Source of the DNA: Alphaproteobacteria bacterium
GTDB taxonomy: Bacteria; Pseudomonadota; Alphaproteobacteria; Rhizobiales; Aestuariivirgaceae
Direction of reading: 5' to 3'
NCBI GenBank assembly: GCA_028868695.1
Contig: JAGWTZ010000003.1
Span: 1 to 64,000 of the forward strand
Length of the DNA stretch: 64,000 bases
Within the stretch, counting starts at the first letter, position 1; the number at the start of each line of letters is the position of its first letter. The notes below the pieces were generated by a model. The model was not told where the DNA came from. It did no database searches and saw only the letters and a list, made by a program, of their open reading frames with translations. The position numbers and the translations under genes were made by a program. Positions 1-8,799 of the stretch are shown here, piece by piece.

Positions 1-1
1 C

Positions 2-781
2 CTCAACGTGCCGCCGCAGGAGCGCCAGCGCCAGATCATGCTCAACATGGAACGCTGGCGCTGGATGCCGGAAAACCTCGGCAACGAGCATTTCCTCATC
101 AACATCGCCGGCTTTGAGCTGGAGCATGTGCTGGCCGGAACGACGGTGGACCGGATGAATGTGGTGGTGGGCGCAGTGGCCACCCAGACGCCGGAGTTTT
201 CCGGCGCCATGCAATATATCGAGCTGAACCCGTATTGGACCGTGCCTTACGACATCGCCATCAAGGAGATGCTGCCCAAGCTCAAGGCCAACCCGCTGGC
301 CTATGCCGATGATTTTGAGCTTTATGCCGGTGGCCAATTGGCCGATTGGCGCTCAGTCAACTGGCAGCAATATGGCGCCGGTTCATTCCCCTTCACCTTC
401 CGCCAGAAGCCGGGGCCGAAGAATGCGCTGGGCAAGGTGAAATTCATGCTGCCCAACCGCTTCAACATCTACCTGCATGACACGCCTGCCAAGGACAAGT
501 TCTTCAACACCACCCGCGCTTTCAGCCATGGCTGCATCCGCCTCTCGCAGCCGGACCAGCTGGCTTATTCCATGCTGCAGCGGGTGGGCATGGACAAGGC
601 GGCAGTGGATGCGATCTGGGCGGGCGGCCAGAACCAGCGCGTGAACCTGCCGCAGGCGGTGCCGGTGCACCTTGTCTATGCCACAGCATTTTCCAGCGAG
701 AACGGCATCGAGTTCCGCTCTGACGTCTATGGCCGGGACCGCAAGCTCTATGCCGTGCTATTCGGCAAGCCGGCAAGCTAA
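2..781 (+). CDS. L,D-transpeptidase, YcbB/LdtD type (5' end outside window)
   Basis: This is the C-terminal part of a periplasmic L,D-transpeptidase that forms 3-3 cross-links in peptidoglycan. The frame is open from the left edge (reading L-N-V-P-P-Q-E-R), so the true start and the N-terminal domains lie outside. The visible part begins with the family's 'NMERWRWMPENLG' block, typical of the linker just before the catalytic domain in YcbB proteins. The catalytic YkuD motif 'SHGCIRL' (bases 524-544) holds the nucleophilic cysteine, with an upstream 'IYLHDTP' histidine block. These large enzymes usually have a peptidoglycan-binding domain upstream, which cannot be seen here. It is followed by a convergent aminopeptidase gene. 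The family assignment is secure; the exact paralogue is not. Confidence 0.9.
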   Translation, partial: LNVPPQERQRQIMLNMERWRWMPENLGNEHFLINIAGFELEHVLAGTTVDRMNVVVGAVATQTPEFSGAMQYIELNPYWTVPYDIAIKEMLPKLKANPLAYADDFELYAGGQLADWRSVNWQQYGAGSFPFTFRQKPGPKNALGKVKFMLPNRFNIYLHDTPAKDKFFNTTRAFSHGCIRLSQPDQLAYSMLQRVGMDKAAVDAIWAGGQNQRVNLPQAVPVHLVYATAFSSENGIEFRSDVYGRDRKLYAVLFGKPAS

Positions 782-808
782 GCGCGGGCCGGAAGAAGGC
801 GCATCACC

Positions 809-2593
809 TCACCCCAGCGGCGCGCAGGCAGTCTTCAGCCAATCGAGCGCGGCTCCGCCCATCAGCGGGCCAAGCTTGGCCAGAACCTCGGCGTGATAGG
901 CGTCCAGCCAGCGCAGGTCATCGCGTGTCAAAAGCTTGGTCTCAATCAGCGCCCGGTCAATGGGCGCGAAAGTGAGCGTTTCGAAACCCAGCATCTCGCG
1001 CTCCCCGCCGGCGATGGCTGAAGGCGCCGTCACCAGCAGCAGGTTTTCAATGCGGATGCCATAGTGCCCCGGCTTGTAATAGCCCGGCTCATCGGAAAGG
1101 ATCATGCCCGGCTTCAGCACCACATGGTTGGCCTTTGAAATGCGCGCCGGCCCCTCATGCACCGAGAGATAGCTGCCAATGCCGTGGCCGGTGCCATGGT
1201 CGAAATCCAGCCCTGCTTCCCATAACCCGGCCCGCGCCAGCGCGTCGATATGCGCCCCAGTGGTGCCGGCCGGAAAGCGCACCCGCGAAATGGCGATCAT
1301 GCCTTTCAGCACGCGGGTGAAGCGGTCCCTCATTTCGGCACTGGGCGTGCCCACGATCACCGTGCGCGTCACGTCGGTTGTGCCGTCGCGGTATTGGCCG
1401 CCGGAATCGATGAGGAAAATCTCATCGCGCTTCAGCATGCGGCTTGGCCCTTCCGGCAGGTGATAGTGCGGAATGGCCGCATGCGGTCCGGAGGCCGGAA
1501 TGGTCTCGAAGGAAAGGTCCTCCAGCTTGCCGGTGGCCTTGCGGAAGTCCGCCAGCTTGGCGGCCGCCATGGCCTCGCTCACGCCGCCCTTGGGTGCCTC
1601 GACGGAAAGCCAGTGCAGGAAGTTCGAAAGGGCCGCGCCATCGCGCAGCTGTGCATCACGCGCCCCTTGCGCCTCCACCGCGTTCTTCTGCGCTTTGGGC
1701 ATGGTGCAGGGGTCGGCGCCGAGGGTGACAAGGGCCTTGGCCGCAACCAGCACCTGCCGCACTTTTTCCGGTGCTGAGCCTTCATCCAGCAGCACCTTTT
1801 TGCGGCCCAGCGCCTTCAGCCGCTGCACCAGCGTGGCAGGCGAATGGACGGTGGCTACTGCGGCCAGCGCCTTCTTCACCTCTGGCGTCACTTGCTCCGG
1901 CGCCACGAACAGCTCGGCCTTGCCGCTTTGGTGCAGGATGGCATAGGCCAGCACCACAGGCGTGAACGGCACATCGCGCCCGCGCAAATTGAACACCCAG
2001 GCCACCGATGAAGGCTCTGCCAGAACCACAGCATCGCAGCGCTGCTTTTTCAGGCCTGCGGCTATGTCCTTGAGCTTGGCCTTGGCGGATTTGCCGGCAT
2101 ATTTCTCGGGCTGCACAAACAGCGGCAGCCGTGAGCGGGCAGGCTGGCCTTCCCAAATGGCATCCACCAGGTTCTTGTCCGCCGGCACGAACTTGGCGCC
2201 AATCTCGGCACAGGCTTGCGCATAGCGCCGCGCATCCGCCACCGTCAGCAGCATCGGGTCATAGCCCAGCGCGTCGCCCTTCTTCAGGGCCGTCTTCAGC
2301 CAGGCCTGTGGCGGCTCGTCGATCAGGTGGTGGAAGGAGAAGGCCTTGGCCTCCACCTGTTCGCGCACCTGCGTGGTGTAGCGGCCATCGACAAAGACCG
2401 CCGCCTTCTTGGCCAGCACGATCGCCGTGCCCCAGGAGCCGGAAAAGCCCGAGAGCCACTTCAGCCGTTCGGCATAGGCCGCAACATATTCACCCTGAAA
2501 CTCATCCTGCCGCGGCACCACATAGCCTGCCAGCTTCTGTGCCTGCATCTGCGCGCGCAGTTTCTTGAGTTTTGCAGCCGTTGTCTCGCTCAT
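809..2593 (-). CDS. Xaa-Pro aminopeptidase, M24B family
   Basis: A cytosolic metallopeptidase that removes an N-terminal residue preceding proline. At about 594 residues it has the long three-domain layout (two creatinase-like N-terminal domains plus a pita-bread catalytic domain) rather than the short PepQ form. The metal and active-site blocks are visible: 'LIDSGGQYRDGTTDVTRT' (two Asp ligands), 'HGTGHGIGSYLSVHEGP' (His ligand), 'LSDEPGYY' and 'RIENLLLV' (Glu ligands). The ATG at 2593 is chosen. A GTG directly before it (2596) is an alternative, and AAGGA lies a few bases upstream. No partner gene is evident. Confidence 0.93.
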   Translation of the reverse strand: MSETTAAKLKKLRAQMQAQKLAGYVVPRQDEFQGEYVAAYAERLKWLSGFSGSWGTAIVLAKKAAVFVDGRYTTQVREQVEAKAFSFHHLIDEPPQAWLKTALKKGDALGYDPMLLTVADARRYAQACAEIGAKFVPADKNLVDAIWEGQPARSRLPLFVQPEKYAGKSAKAKLKDIAAGLKKQRCDAVVLAEPSSVAWVFNLRGRDVPFTPVVLAYAILHQSGKAELFVAPEQVTPEVKKALAAVATVHSPATLVQRLKALGRKKVLLDEGSAPEKVRQVLVAAKALVTLGADPCTMPKAQKNAVEAQGARDAQLRDGAALSNFLHWLSVEAPKGGVSEAMAAAKLADFRKATGKLEDLSFETIPASGPHAAIPHYHLPEGPSRMLKRDEIFLIDSGGQYRDGTTDVTRTVIVGTPSAEMRDRFTRVLKGMIAISRVRFPAGTTGAHIDALARAGLWEAGLDFDHGTGHGIGSYLSVHEGPARISKANHVVLKPGMILSDEPGYYKPGHYGIRIENLLLVTAPSAIAGGEREMLGFETLTFAPIDRALIETKLLTRDDLRWLDAYHAEVLAKLGPLMGGAALDWLKTACAPLG

Positions 2594-2746
2594 CACGGAA
2601 ATCCTTAACCTCTCGTCAATGGTATTCGCAGGTATGCCGCCTTGGCGGCAATTTGCCTATGGGCGTTTACTCAAAGACAAGTCCGCCATGAGATCAAGCC
2701 AAAAGGGAACGGAAGCTGGGGGCATTCGTTGGTTAACACTCGGGCA

Positions 2747-5011
2747 ATGGGTAAAATTCGCGATCTGTATTCGCTGCGCAAGACTGATGCTGCGCAAATC
2801 GAGGCGTTGCTCGGCAACCTGCCGCAGATCGTGTTTGGCCATGTCGCCGTGACGCTGTTCACGGTCTTGATTTGCATGAATGGTGCTGCCCGCAACTATG
2901 TTCTGGTCTGGGGCGCGGCCATGCTGCTCAGCGTGGTGCCCACTGTTCTTGGTGTCAGGCTGCTGGGCGGGGAGGCCCGCAGCGGTGTCTCGCCCGGCTC
3001 GATTGCCAGCCGCCTGGTGGTCATGGCCTCCATGCGCGCGCTGTTCTGGCTGGTGGGCCTCGCCACGCTTTTGCCAATGGTGGATCCCGGCACGGCCTAT
3101 CTTCTCGAATTCGTGATGTTCGGCATGATTGTCGGTGGCGTGTTTTCTTATTGGACGCTGCCGCCCGCCGCCCTCATTTTCTCAGGTGCCGTGGCGGTTG
3201 GCAGCCTGATCGGTGTCTGGACCAGCGCTGTGCCGAACCAGATGGCCATGACAGCGGTGATCCTTGTTTCAGCGCTGTTCTTCAACCGCGTGGCATTGAT
3301 CCACGCCCGCAATATCCGCATTCAGTCAGAGACCGCCAGGCATCTGGAGGCCGAGCGCGCCGTCGTCGGCCTGCTGCTGCGCGATTTCGAGGATGGCTCG
3401 AAGGATTGGCTGTGGGAGATCAACGACGAAGGCTTCCTCACGCGCGGCGCTGGCGGTTTTGCAACGGCATTGAATGTGCCTGAAGAACGGCTCACTGCCC
3501 GGCCTTTTGTCAGCGCTCTCGAAACACTGGCCGTTTCTGGCGAACAGATCGCCTCGGTCCGCCGCCTCGGCCAGACGCTGGCAGAAGGTCAATCCTTCAC
3601 CGATCAAGAAGTCAACCTCGGTGAGTTTGCCGAGTCTGTGTTCGTCAGCTTCACTGCCAAGGCCCAGCCTTGCCTGATCAGCGCCACCACCAAATGGCAT
3701 GGCGTTGCTTCCGACATTTCCGCCGAGCGCCGCGCCCAGGCCCATGTGCGCCGCCTCGCCTTGTTTGATCCGCTGACCAACCTGCCCAACCGCGCCCAGC
3801 TGCGCAGCGCCTTGGGCGGCATGCGCGGCAGCGCCAGCGCCCCGCTGTGGGTGGCCTATGGCGATCTTGATGGCTTCAAGCATGTCAACGACAGCCAGGG
3901 CCACGCGGCGGGTGATGCCGTGCTCTGCGAATTGAGCCAGCGTTTCCGCCAGCATATCGCGCCTGAAGAGATGGTGGCCCGGATCGGCGGCGATGAATTC
4001 GTGTTCGTCTTGCGCGGCAGCGCCGCCAGCATTGAACAGAAATGGCAGGGCCTGATCGCCCTTGCCGAACAGCCCGTGATCCTTTCCAACCACACCCAGC
4101 AAGTGGGCCTCAGCCTCGGCATCGTGCAAGCCCTGGAAGGCGAGACGGTGGACGAGATCCTGCGCCGCGCCGATTTGGCGCTCTACAATGCCAAGCAGCA
4201 GGGCCGCGGCATCGCCCGCTATCACACGATGGAGATGGAAGAGGCCGTGCAGGCCCGGCGGGAGATGGAACTGGCCTTGCGCCGCGCCCTGGCGGCGGGG
4301 GAGTTCACCATGCACTACCAGCCCATCTATGCCTGCGGCACCGGCCGCCTGGTAAGCCATGAAGCCCTGATGCGCTGGAACCACCCGGCGCAGGGGCAAA
4401 TCTCGCCAGACACCTTCATTCCGCTGGCCGAAGACAATGGCCTGATCGCCGACATCGGCGCCTGGGCCTTGCAGCGCGCCTGTGAGGACGCCCGCCATTT
4501 CCCCGCCGGCACAAGGGTCTGCGTGAACATTTCGGCGCACCAGATGCGGTCGCGCCAGCTGCTGGCTGACGTCACCAAGGCGCTGGCCGTTTCGGGCCTG
4601 CGCCCGGCCAATCTCGAGCTGGAAATGACCGAGAGCGCCCTGATTGAAAACACCGGGATGGCGGAAATGCTGATCCATGATCTCAAGGCCTTAGGCGTGA
4701 GCCTGGCGCTGGATGATTTCGGCACCGGCTATTCCTCGATGGCCTATCTGCACAAGTTCCGCTTTGACCGCATCAAGATCGACCGCGCCTTCGTTCAGGC
4801 CTATCTCGACCGGCCGGAAAGCCGCGTGGTGGTCGATGCCATGATCATGATCGGCCGCCAGCTCGGCATCAGCGTCACTGCCGAAGGCATCGAGACCGAG
4901 GCGCAATACCGCGCCATGGTGGAGCAGGGCTGCGATCTTGCCCAAGGCTTCCTGCTTGGCCGCCCCGCACCCCTGCAAATCAGGCCGAATCCTCTCGCAA
5001 ATGCGAGATAA
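2747..5011 (+). CDS. Membrane-bound GGDEF-EAL cyclic-di-GMP enzyme
   Basis: A probable bifunctional diguanylate cyclase/phosphodiesterase anchored in the inner membrane. From this start (754 residues) about six hydrophobic segments occupy roughly residues 30-190, then a PAS-like stretch containing 'DWLWEINDEGFL', then a GGDEF domain with an intact 'ARIGGDEF' motif, then an EAL domain. The EAL domain keeps 'EALMRW', 'VCVNIS', 'LEMTES', 'LDDFGTGYSS', 'KIDRAF' and 'QGFLLGRP', so both active sites look functional. The start at 2747 (MGKIRDLYS) is preferred because the upstream extension (ATG 2642) is atypical and lies in the promoter gap to the divergent aminopeptidase gene. Which activity dominates cannot be told from sequence. 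Confidence 0.92.
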   Translation: MGKIRDLYSLRKTDAAQIEALLGNLPQIVFGHVAVTLFTVLICMNGAARNYVLVWGAAMLLSVVPTVLGVRLLGGEARSGVSPGSIASRLVVMASMRALFWLVGLATLLPMVDPGTAYLLEFVMFGMIVGGVFSYWTLPPAALIFSGAVAVGSLIGVWTSAVPNQMAMTAVILVSALFFNRVALIHARNIRIQSETARHLEAERAVVGLLLRDFEDGSKDWLWEINDEGFLTRGAGGFATALNVPEERLTARPFVSALETLAVSGEQIASVRRLGQTLAEGQSFTDQEVNLGEFAESVFVSFTAKAQPCLISATTKWHGVASDISAERRAQAHVRRLALFDPLTNLPNRAQLRSALGGMRGSASAPLWVAYGDLDGFKHVNDSQGHAAGDAVLCELSQRFRQHIAPEEMVARIGGDEFVFVLRGSAASIEQKWQGLIALAEQPVILSNHTQQVGLSLGIVQALEGETVDEILRRADLALYNAKQQGRGIARYHTMEMEEAVQARREMELALRRALAAGEFTMHYQPIYACGTGRLVSHEALMRWNHPAQGQISPDTFIPLAEDNGLIADIGAWALQRACEDARHFPAGTRVCVNISAHQMRSRQLLADVTKALAVSGLRPANLELEMTESALIENTGMAEMLIHDLKALGVSLALDDFGTGYSSMAYLHKFRFDRIKIDRAFVQAYLDRPESRVVVDAMIMIGRQLGISVTAEGIETEAQYRAMVEQGCDLAQGFLLGRPAPLQIRPNPLANAR

Positions 5012-5050
5012 TGATGGAATCGGCCATGCCCGGGCATGGCAAACGCGCCG

Positions 5051-5066
5051 TTAACCCTAAATTAAC
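5051..5066 (+). promoter_or_regulatory. Perfect CtrA-type binding box
   Basis: The sequence reads TTAA, seven bases (CCCTAAA), then TTAAC, which matches the established alphaproteobacterial CtrA consensus TTAA-N7-TTAAC exactly. It lies 40 bases after the GGDEF-EAL gene and about 150 bases before the DUF1127 gene, so it most likely acts on the latter. CtrA occupancy is inferred. Confidence 0.6.
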
Positions 5067-5216
5067 GCTTTCCTATCAGGGACTTGTGTCAAGAAAACGC
5101 ACATTCTCTGACATAATCTTGCTGCATTCAGCGCCTATCTGTCCTGCATCGGACAAGCGGTTCATTTGCAGTGGTGCGTGAAAGTTTTGTGCGTTGCAAT
5201 ATATTCGGAGCGGAAA

Positions 5217-5417
5217 ATGACCTTGGTGAGTTTGGATCGTGAAACAGTGCGGAACGGGGGCTTTGGCGCCTCGCCGGGCCTCATGGTGCGCATGAAGAAC
5301 TTTGTGTCCGGCACCCGCGCCGTCCGCCAGCTGCACCAGCTGGACGACCGCCTGCTGGCCGATATCGGCCTGTCGCGCGGTGAGATTGACGCCCGCGTCT
5401 GGGGCCGCCGCGGCTAA
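5217..5417 (+). CDS. DUF1127 (YjiS-like) small protein
   Basis: A basic 66-residue protein. The C-terminal block 'VRQLHQLDDRLLADIGLSRGEI' is the DUF1127 signature; the family consists of short helical proteins common in Alphaproteobacteria. Some members have been linked to RNA turnover and to phosphate/carbon metabolism, but the role here is unknown. The ATG at 5217 is preferred over an upstream ATG at 5166 because a CGGAG sequence sits about seven bases before it and homologues start near this point. A perfect CtrA box lies upstream and a terminator hairpin downstream, so it is probably a single-gene transcript. Confidence 0.85.
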   Translation: MTLVSLDRETVRNGGFGASPGLMVRMKNFVSGTRAVRQLHQLDDRLLADIGLSRGEIDARVWGRRG

Positions 5418-5445
5418 AACCAATTCTACCCATCAGCACATACAA

Positions 5446-5482
5446 GCCGGTGCGGCCCGCAAGGCCAGCGCCGGTTTTGTTT
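5446..5482 (+). terminator. Rho-independent terminator after the DUF1127 gene
   Basis: A GC-rich imperfect stem (CCGGTGCGGCC against GGCCAGCGCCGG) is followed directly by TTTTGTTTTG. Confidence 0.7.
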
Positions 5483-5536
5483 TGCGCTATCCCGGCCAAC
5501 CGCAGGCTGAGGGTTCAAGCAGGAATGCGGCCGCGG

Positions 5537-6472
5537 CTAGACATCCTGGGCATAGCCCGGCCCGGTGATCTTGCCGCTCATCGCGCGTCCTTGCCGGCCT
5601 GAAGCTCCCGCCCGCCGCGCCAGCACCAGCGCAATCCAGTTGCCGCTGCGGATCACCTGGCGCATTTCCAGCCCCTGGTTGACATAACAGGCCTTGATCC
5701 AGCGCGTCTGGTCAACCGTCAGGCCGGAAAGCACCAGCGTGCCGCCCGGCGCCACCAGGGCCGAAAGCCCGGGCGCCAGAGTGGCCAGCGGCCGCGCCAG
5801 AATATTGGCGAAGATCAGGTCATAGGGTGCCGCGCGGCGGATGGCGATGTGATGAAGCCCCGGTGCCTTGCAGCCCTTGAACCAGGGTAGGGCGCCGTTG
5901 CGCCGCGCATTGTCCAGCGCCACGCGCACCGCCTCGCCGTCAATGTCGGTGCCCAGAACCGGGCGCTTGAGGAACTTCGCGGCGGCAAGGCCTAGAACGC
6001 CCGTGCCCGTGCCAAGATCGAGGATGCGGTGCGGCCGCGCCCGCTTCACCAGCGCCTCCAGCGCCATCAGGCAGCCCCAGGTGGTGCCGTGATGGCCGGT
6101 GCCAAAGGCCGTGCCGGCGTCAATTTCCAAAACCACGCCGCTGTGATGCACGCCCCGGTCATGCGACCCATGCAGATGAAAGCGCCCCGCCGAAACCGGC
6201 GAAAGCCCGGCCAGGCTTTCGCGCACCCAGTCGCGGTTCTCAACTTCGGCAAGCCTGGTGAGCGGGTGGGCGATCAGCGCCTGCGCGGCCAGCGCCTCGC
6301 TCTCTTCGGCAAACCAGGCCACGGTTTCCCAAAGCCTGGCGGCCTCATCGGTTTCATTGATGGATACGGCCAGCGCATCCAGCTCCAGCGCCTCTTCCAC
6401 GCGCTCCATCATGGCGAAGGCTTCTTCATGCGAAAGCCCGCCGAAAGAAACGGTGTAGCGCGCGCCGCCCAA
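5537..6472 (-). CDS. prmA: Ribosomal protein L11 methyltransferase
   Basis: Uses S-adenosylmethionine to methylate ribosomal protein L11. The 311-residue product has an N-terminal substrate-recognition part, then the Rossmann SAM motif 'DLGTGTGVLGLAA', the acidic 'GTDIDGEAV' and the family's 'FANILARPL' block that replaces NPPY. 'AFGTGHHGTT' is also diagnostic. The frame opens with TTG at 6472, two bases after the TGA of the upstream OmpA-family gene, which points to translational coupling. No better start was seen. Both genes probably form one transcript, although no functional link is known. Confidence 0.93.
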   Translation of the reverse strand: MGGARYTVSFGGLSHEEAFAMMERVEEALELDALAVSINETDEAARLWETVAWFAEESEALAAQALIAHPLTRLAEVENRDWVRESLAGLSPVSAGRFHLHGSHDRGVHHSGVVLEIDAGTAFGTGHHGTTWGCLMALEALVKRARPHRILDLGTGTGVLGLAAAKFLKRPVLGTDIDGEAVRVALDNARRNGALPWFKGCKAPGLHHIAIRRAAPYDLIFANILARPLATLAPGLSALVAPGGTLVLSGLTVDQTRWIKACYVNQGLEMRQVIRSGNWIALVLARRAGASGRQGRAMSGKITGPGYAQDV

Positions 6473-6474
6473 GA

Positions 6475-7134
6475 TCAGGTCAGCGGCAGGATGGTGATTT
6501 CCACGCGCCGGTTCTGGGCCTTGCCCGAGGCGGTGGCGTTGGAGGCAATCGGGTCGCTCGCGCCATGGCCTTCCACCGAGAAGCGGTTCGGGTCCAGCTG
6601 CTGGGCGGCAAGATATTGCGCCACGGAGGCGGCGCGGCGGCGCGAAAGGTCATAGTTGTGGTTGGCATCGCCGGAGGAATCCGTGTGGCCCACCACGTTG
6701 ATCAGCGTCTGCTTGTATTCCTTGAACACCAGCCCCACCGAATTCAGCGTGCCATAGAACTGCGGCTTGATGTCGGCCTTGTCCACATCGAAGGTGATGT
6801 TGGAGGGCATGTTGAGAACGATGGAGTCGCCCATGCGCGTCACCGAAACGCCGGTGCCCTGCAGCTGCTTGCGCAGCTTGGCTTCCTCGTTGTCCATATA
6901 GGCGCCAATGCCGCCGCCGGTCAGCAGGCCAACGCCCGCGCCGATCAGCGCCGCCTTGCGCACATCGGCGCCAACCGCGGCGCCCAGCAGCGCGCCGCCA
7001 ATTGCGCCCATCCCGGCACCGGCCCCCGCACCCACCGCGGTGTTGGCCACCTTCTGGTCACCGGTGAACGGATCAGTGGTGCAGGCGGAGACAAACAGGG
7101 TCAGGGCGCAAGCCGCGAGAATGGACTTTTTCAT
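6475..7134 (-). CDS. OmpA-family lipoprotein with glycine zipper (YiaD-like)
   Basis: A 219-residue outer-membrane lipoprotein predicted to anchor the envelope to peptidoglycan. It starts with a lipoprotein signal ending in a lipobox (Leu-Phe-Val-Ser-Ala-Cys, Cys near residue 18). A glycine-rich stretch with many GxxxG repeats (about 35-90) resembles a glycine-zipper membrane segment. The C-terminal OmpA domain contains 'FDVDKADIKP', 'VVGHTDSSGD', 'LSRRRAASVAQYL' and 'NRRVEITI'. The ATG at 7134 has GGAG five bases upstream and begins the signal peptide; the longer frame to 7209 has no signal and is rejected. Confidence 0.9.
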   Translation of the reverse strand: MKKSILAACALTLFVSACTTDPFTGDQKVANTAVGAGAGAGMGAIGGALLGAAVGADVRKAALIGAGVGLLTGGGIGAYMDNEEAKLRKQLQGTGVSVTRMGDSIVLNMPSNITFDVDKADIKPQFYGTLNSVGLVFKEYKQTLINVVGHTDSSGDANHNYDLSRRRAASVAQYLAAQQLDPNRFSVEGHGASDPIASNATASGKAQNRRVEITILPLT

Positions 7135-7227
7135 AGGAACTCCATGGGATTGCCGGTGCTTTGCGGGCCACTTGTGGCGGAATTGAGGAAGGTAGGCCTG
7201 GCCGTGCAACCTGCAATCAGTTTCGAA

Positions 7228-7752
7228 TCAGCGCGAAAGATAGCTGATCAGGGCGTTGATGTCGCCGCCATGGTCATGGATGATGCCGGTGAACTTGCTG
7301 CGCATCGCCTGGGCGATGGAAACGCCCGACACGCTCACATCCTCGATGCGGCTGTTGCCCGAAAGGCGGAATACGATGCTGCTGCCGCTGGAAAAGCGGC
7401 CGGAAATGGTGTTGCCGCTGCAAGAGGTTATGGCCAGTGCGCCGCCCGAAAGGCTGCTGGAATTCTCGGCCATGAAGCGGCCCATGAAGGATTTGGCCAG
7501 CGACACATATTTGCCTTCCATGTTGGCGGGCAGGTCGCGGCGATAGGGGCCGAGCGCAAACAGCGCCAGCCCGCGCAGGTCGGCATAGCGCCCGGCGGCA
7601 ACTGAGAAGGCCTGGGGAGAGCCGCGCCTCGCGGCCCCCATGAAGGCGGAGGCGGCGTCCTGCACAAAGCCTTCGGCGGGGCAGGTAAGGGCCATGGCCT
7701 GGCCAGACATCATCAGTGAACTGAATATCAGTGTGCCGAGCAATTTGCGCAT
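7228..7752 (-). CDS. MlaC-like periplasmic phospholipid-binding protein (copy 1)
   Basis: A 174-residue secreted protein of the MlaC/Ttg2D family (PF05494-like), which carries phospholipids between the membranes. There is an N-terminal signal peptide (MRKLLGTLIF...AMA) and the family pattern of a helical start, 'RYADLRGLALFALG' around the middle and the closing 'IIHDHGGDINALISYL'. The ATG at 7752 has GGGAGGA eight bases upstream. No MlaD, E or F homologue lies nearby. Two further copies lie at 13.5-14.7 kb. Confidence 0.8.
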   Translation of the reverse strand: MRKLLGTLIFSSLMMSGQAMALTCPAEGFVQDAASAFMGAARRGSPQAFSVAAGRYADLRGLALFALGPYRRDLPANMEGKYVSLAKSFMGRFMAENSSSLSGGALAITSCSGNTISGRFSSGSSIVFRLSGNSRIEDVSVSGVSIAQAMRSKFTGIIHDHGGDINALISYLSR

Positions 7753-7818
7753 CTGCCTAGTCCTCCCAGACCCGCCGCGCACAATGAATCGCGGCGCTGA
7801 TTCATGCAAGCGTGAACA

Positions 7819-8724
7819 TCACTCCGCGGTGCTGGGTTTCCAGCCCTTGATGCGGCCATGGCGCAAGTGCAGGTCGCGCGCCGGGCCGATCACATCCGAA
7901 GGCCGCGCCAGCGCATAGGTGCGCTTGCGCAATTCGCGGATCATGTCATCACGCTGCGTCAAATGTGCGATCTCTGAAAATGCGATGGGCTTGCCCACCC
8001 GCACTTTCAAATCCGTGCCGATGCGCCGCGCCGTTTCACGGAACACCAGCGAGAGCCGCAGCGTCAGGCTCAAATGGCTGGCGATCTGGAACAGGCGGGA
8101 ATTCTGCCCGGTGAAAAACACCGGCACCACCGTGGCCTCGCCCATGCTGATCAGCTTGGCGGTGAAGGGTGCCCAGGGCAGGTCCACGGCCATGCCCTTG
8201 TGGGCCTGCTCGGAGGTGGAAACGCCACCGCCGGGGAAAATGCCCACGGCCCCTCCGGCTTTCAAATGCGCCTGTGCGAGGCGGCGGGAATTCACGTTGG
8301 TCTCGCGGGCCTCGCGCGTGGGTGCAAAGGCCACGGGCAACAGGTTCTTGGCGGCGCCGGGGTCCTGGCACAGCACGTCATTGGCCAGAACCTTGGTGTC
8401 TGGCCGCACTTTCAGCGCCAGCCAGGTCAGCGTGATGCCATCAAGCACGCCGTAAGGATGGTTGGAGATGAACACTACGGGGCCTTGCCGCGGCACTTGC
8501 GCCAGGGCGTCGCCGTCAAACTCCACATTGATGCGCAAGAGGTTGATGGCGCTGTCGAAGAAATTCTCGCCGCGCTGCAGGTTTTCCTGGTGCCGCAGGT
8601 AAAGTTTCTTGAGCTTGCGCTGGCCGCCGATTTTCTCGATGGCTTGAATCACCGCCCGCTGCAGGAAGGGCTGGTCTGCAGTTGAATAGGAGAAACGAAG
8701 TTTCCGCGCCGCGGCCTGTTCCAT
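7819..8724 (-). CDS. Lysophospholipid acyltransferase-family protein
   Basis: A glycerolipid acyltransferase-like enzyme (LPLAT superfamily, hemolysin/OlsA-like branch) of about 301 residues. The catalytic block is 'ISNHPYGVLDG', with His and Asp separated by five residues, and the acceptor-site block is 'IFPGGGVS'. The acyl acceptor cannot be named; lyso-ornithine lipid or lysophosphatidate are possible. The ATG at 8724 is preceded by GGGAA; an upstream ATG at 8757 without a ribosome site is the alternative. It is divergent from the EamA gene. Confidence 0.82.
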   Translation of the reverse strand: MEQAAARKLRFSYSTADQPFLQRAVIQAIEKIGGQRKLKKLYLRHQENLQRGENFFDSAINLLRINVEFDGDALAQVPRQGPVVFISNHPYGVLDGITLTWLALKVRPDTKVLANDVLCQDPGAAKNLLPVAFAPTREARETNVNSRRLAQAHLKAGGAVGIFPGGGVSTSEQAHKGMAVDLPWAPFTAKLISMGEATVVPVFFTGQNSRLFQIASHLSLTLRLSLVFRETARRIGTDLKVRVGKPIAFSEIAHLTQRDDMIRELRKRTYALARPSDVIGPARDLHLRHGRIKGWKPSTAE

Positions 8725-8799
8725 GAGTTCCCGTCTGCTGGCTGAACAATGTGACATCTATAGCTGCTATTTATGACAATCCAAAGGACTGTGATTTGA

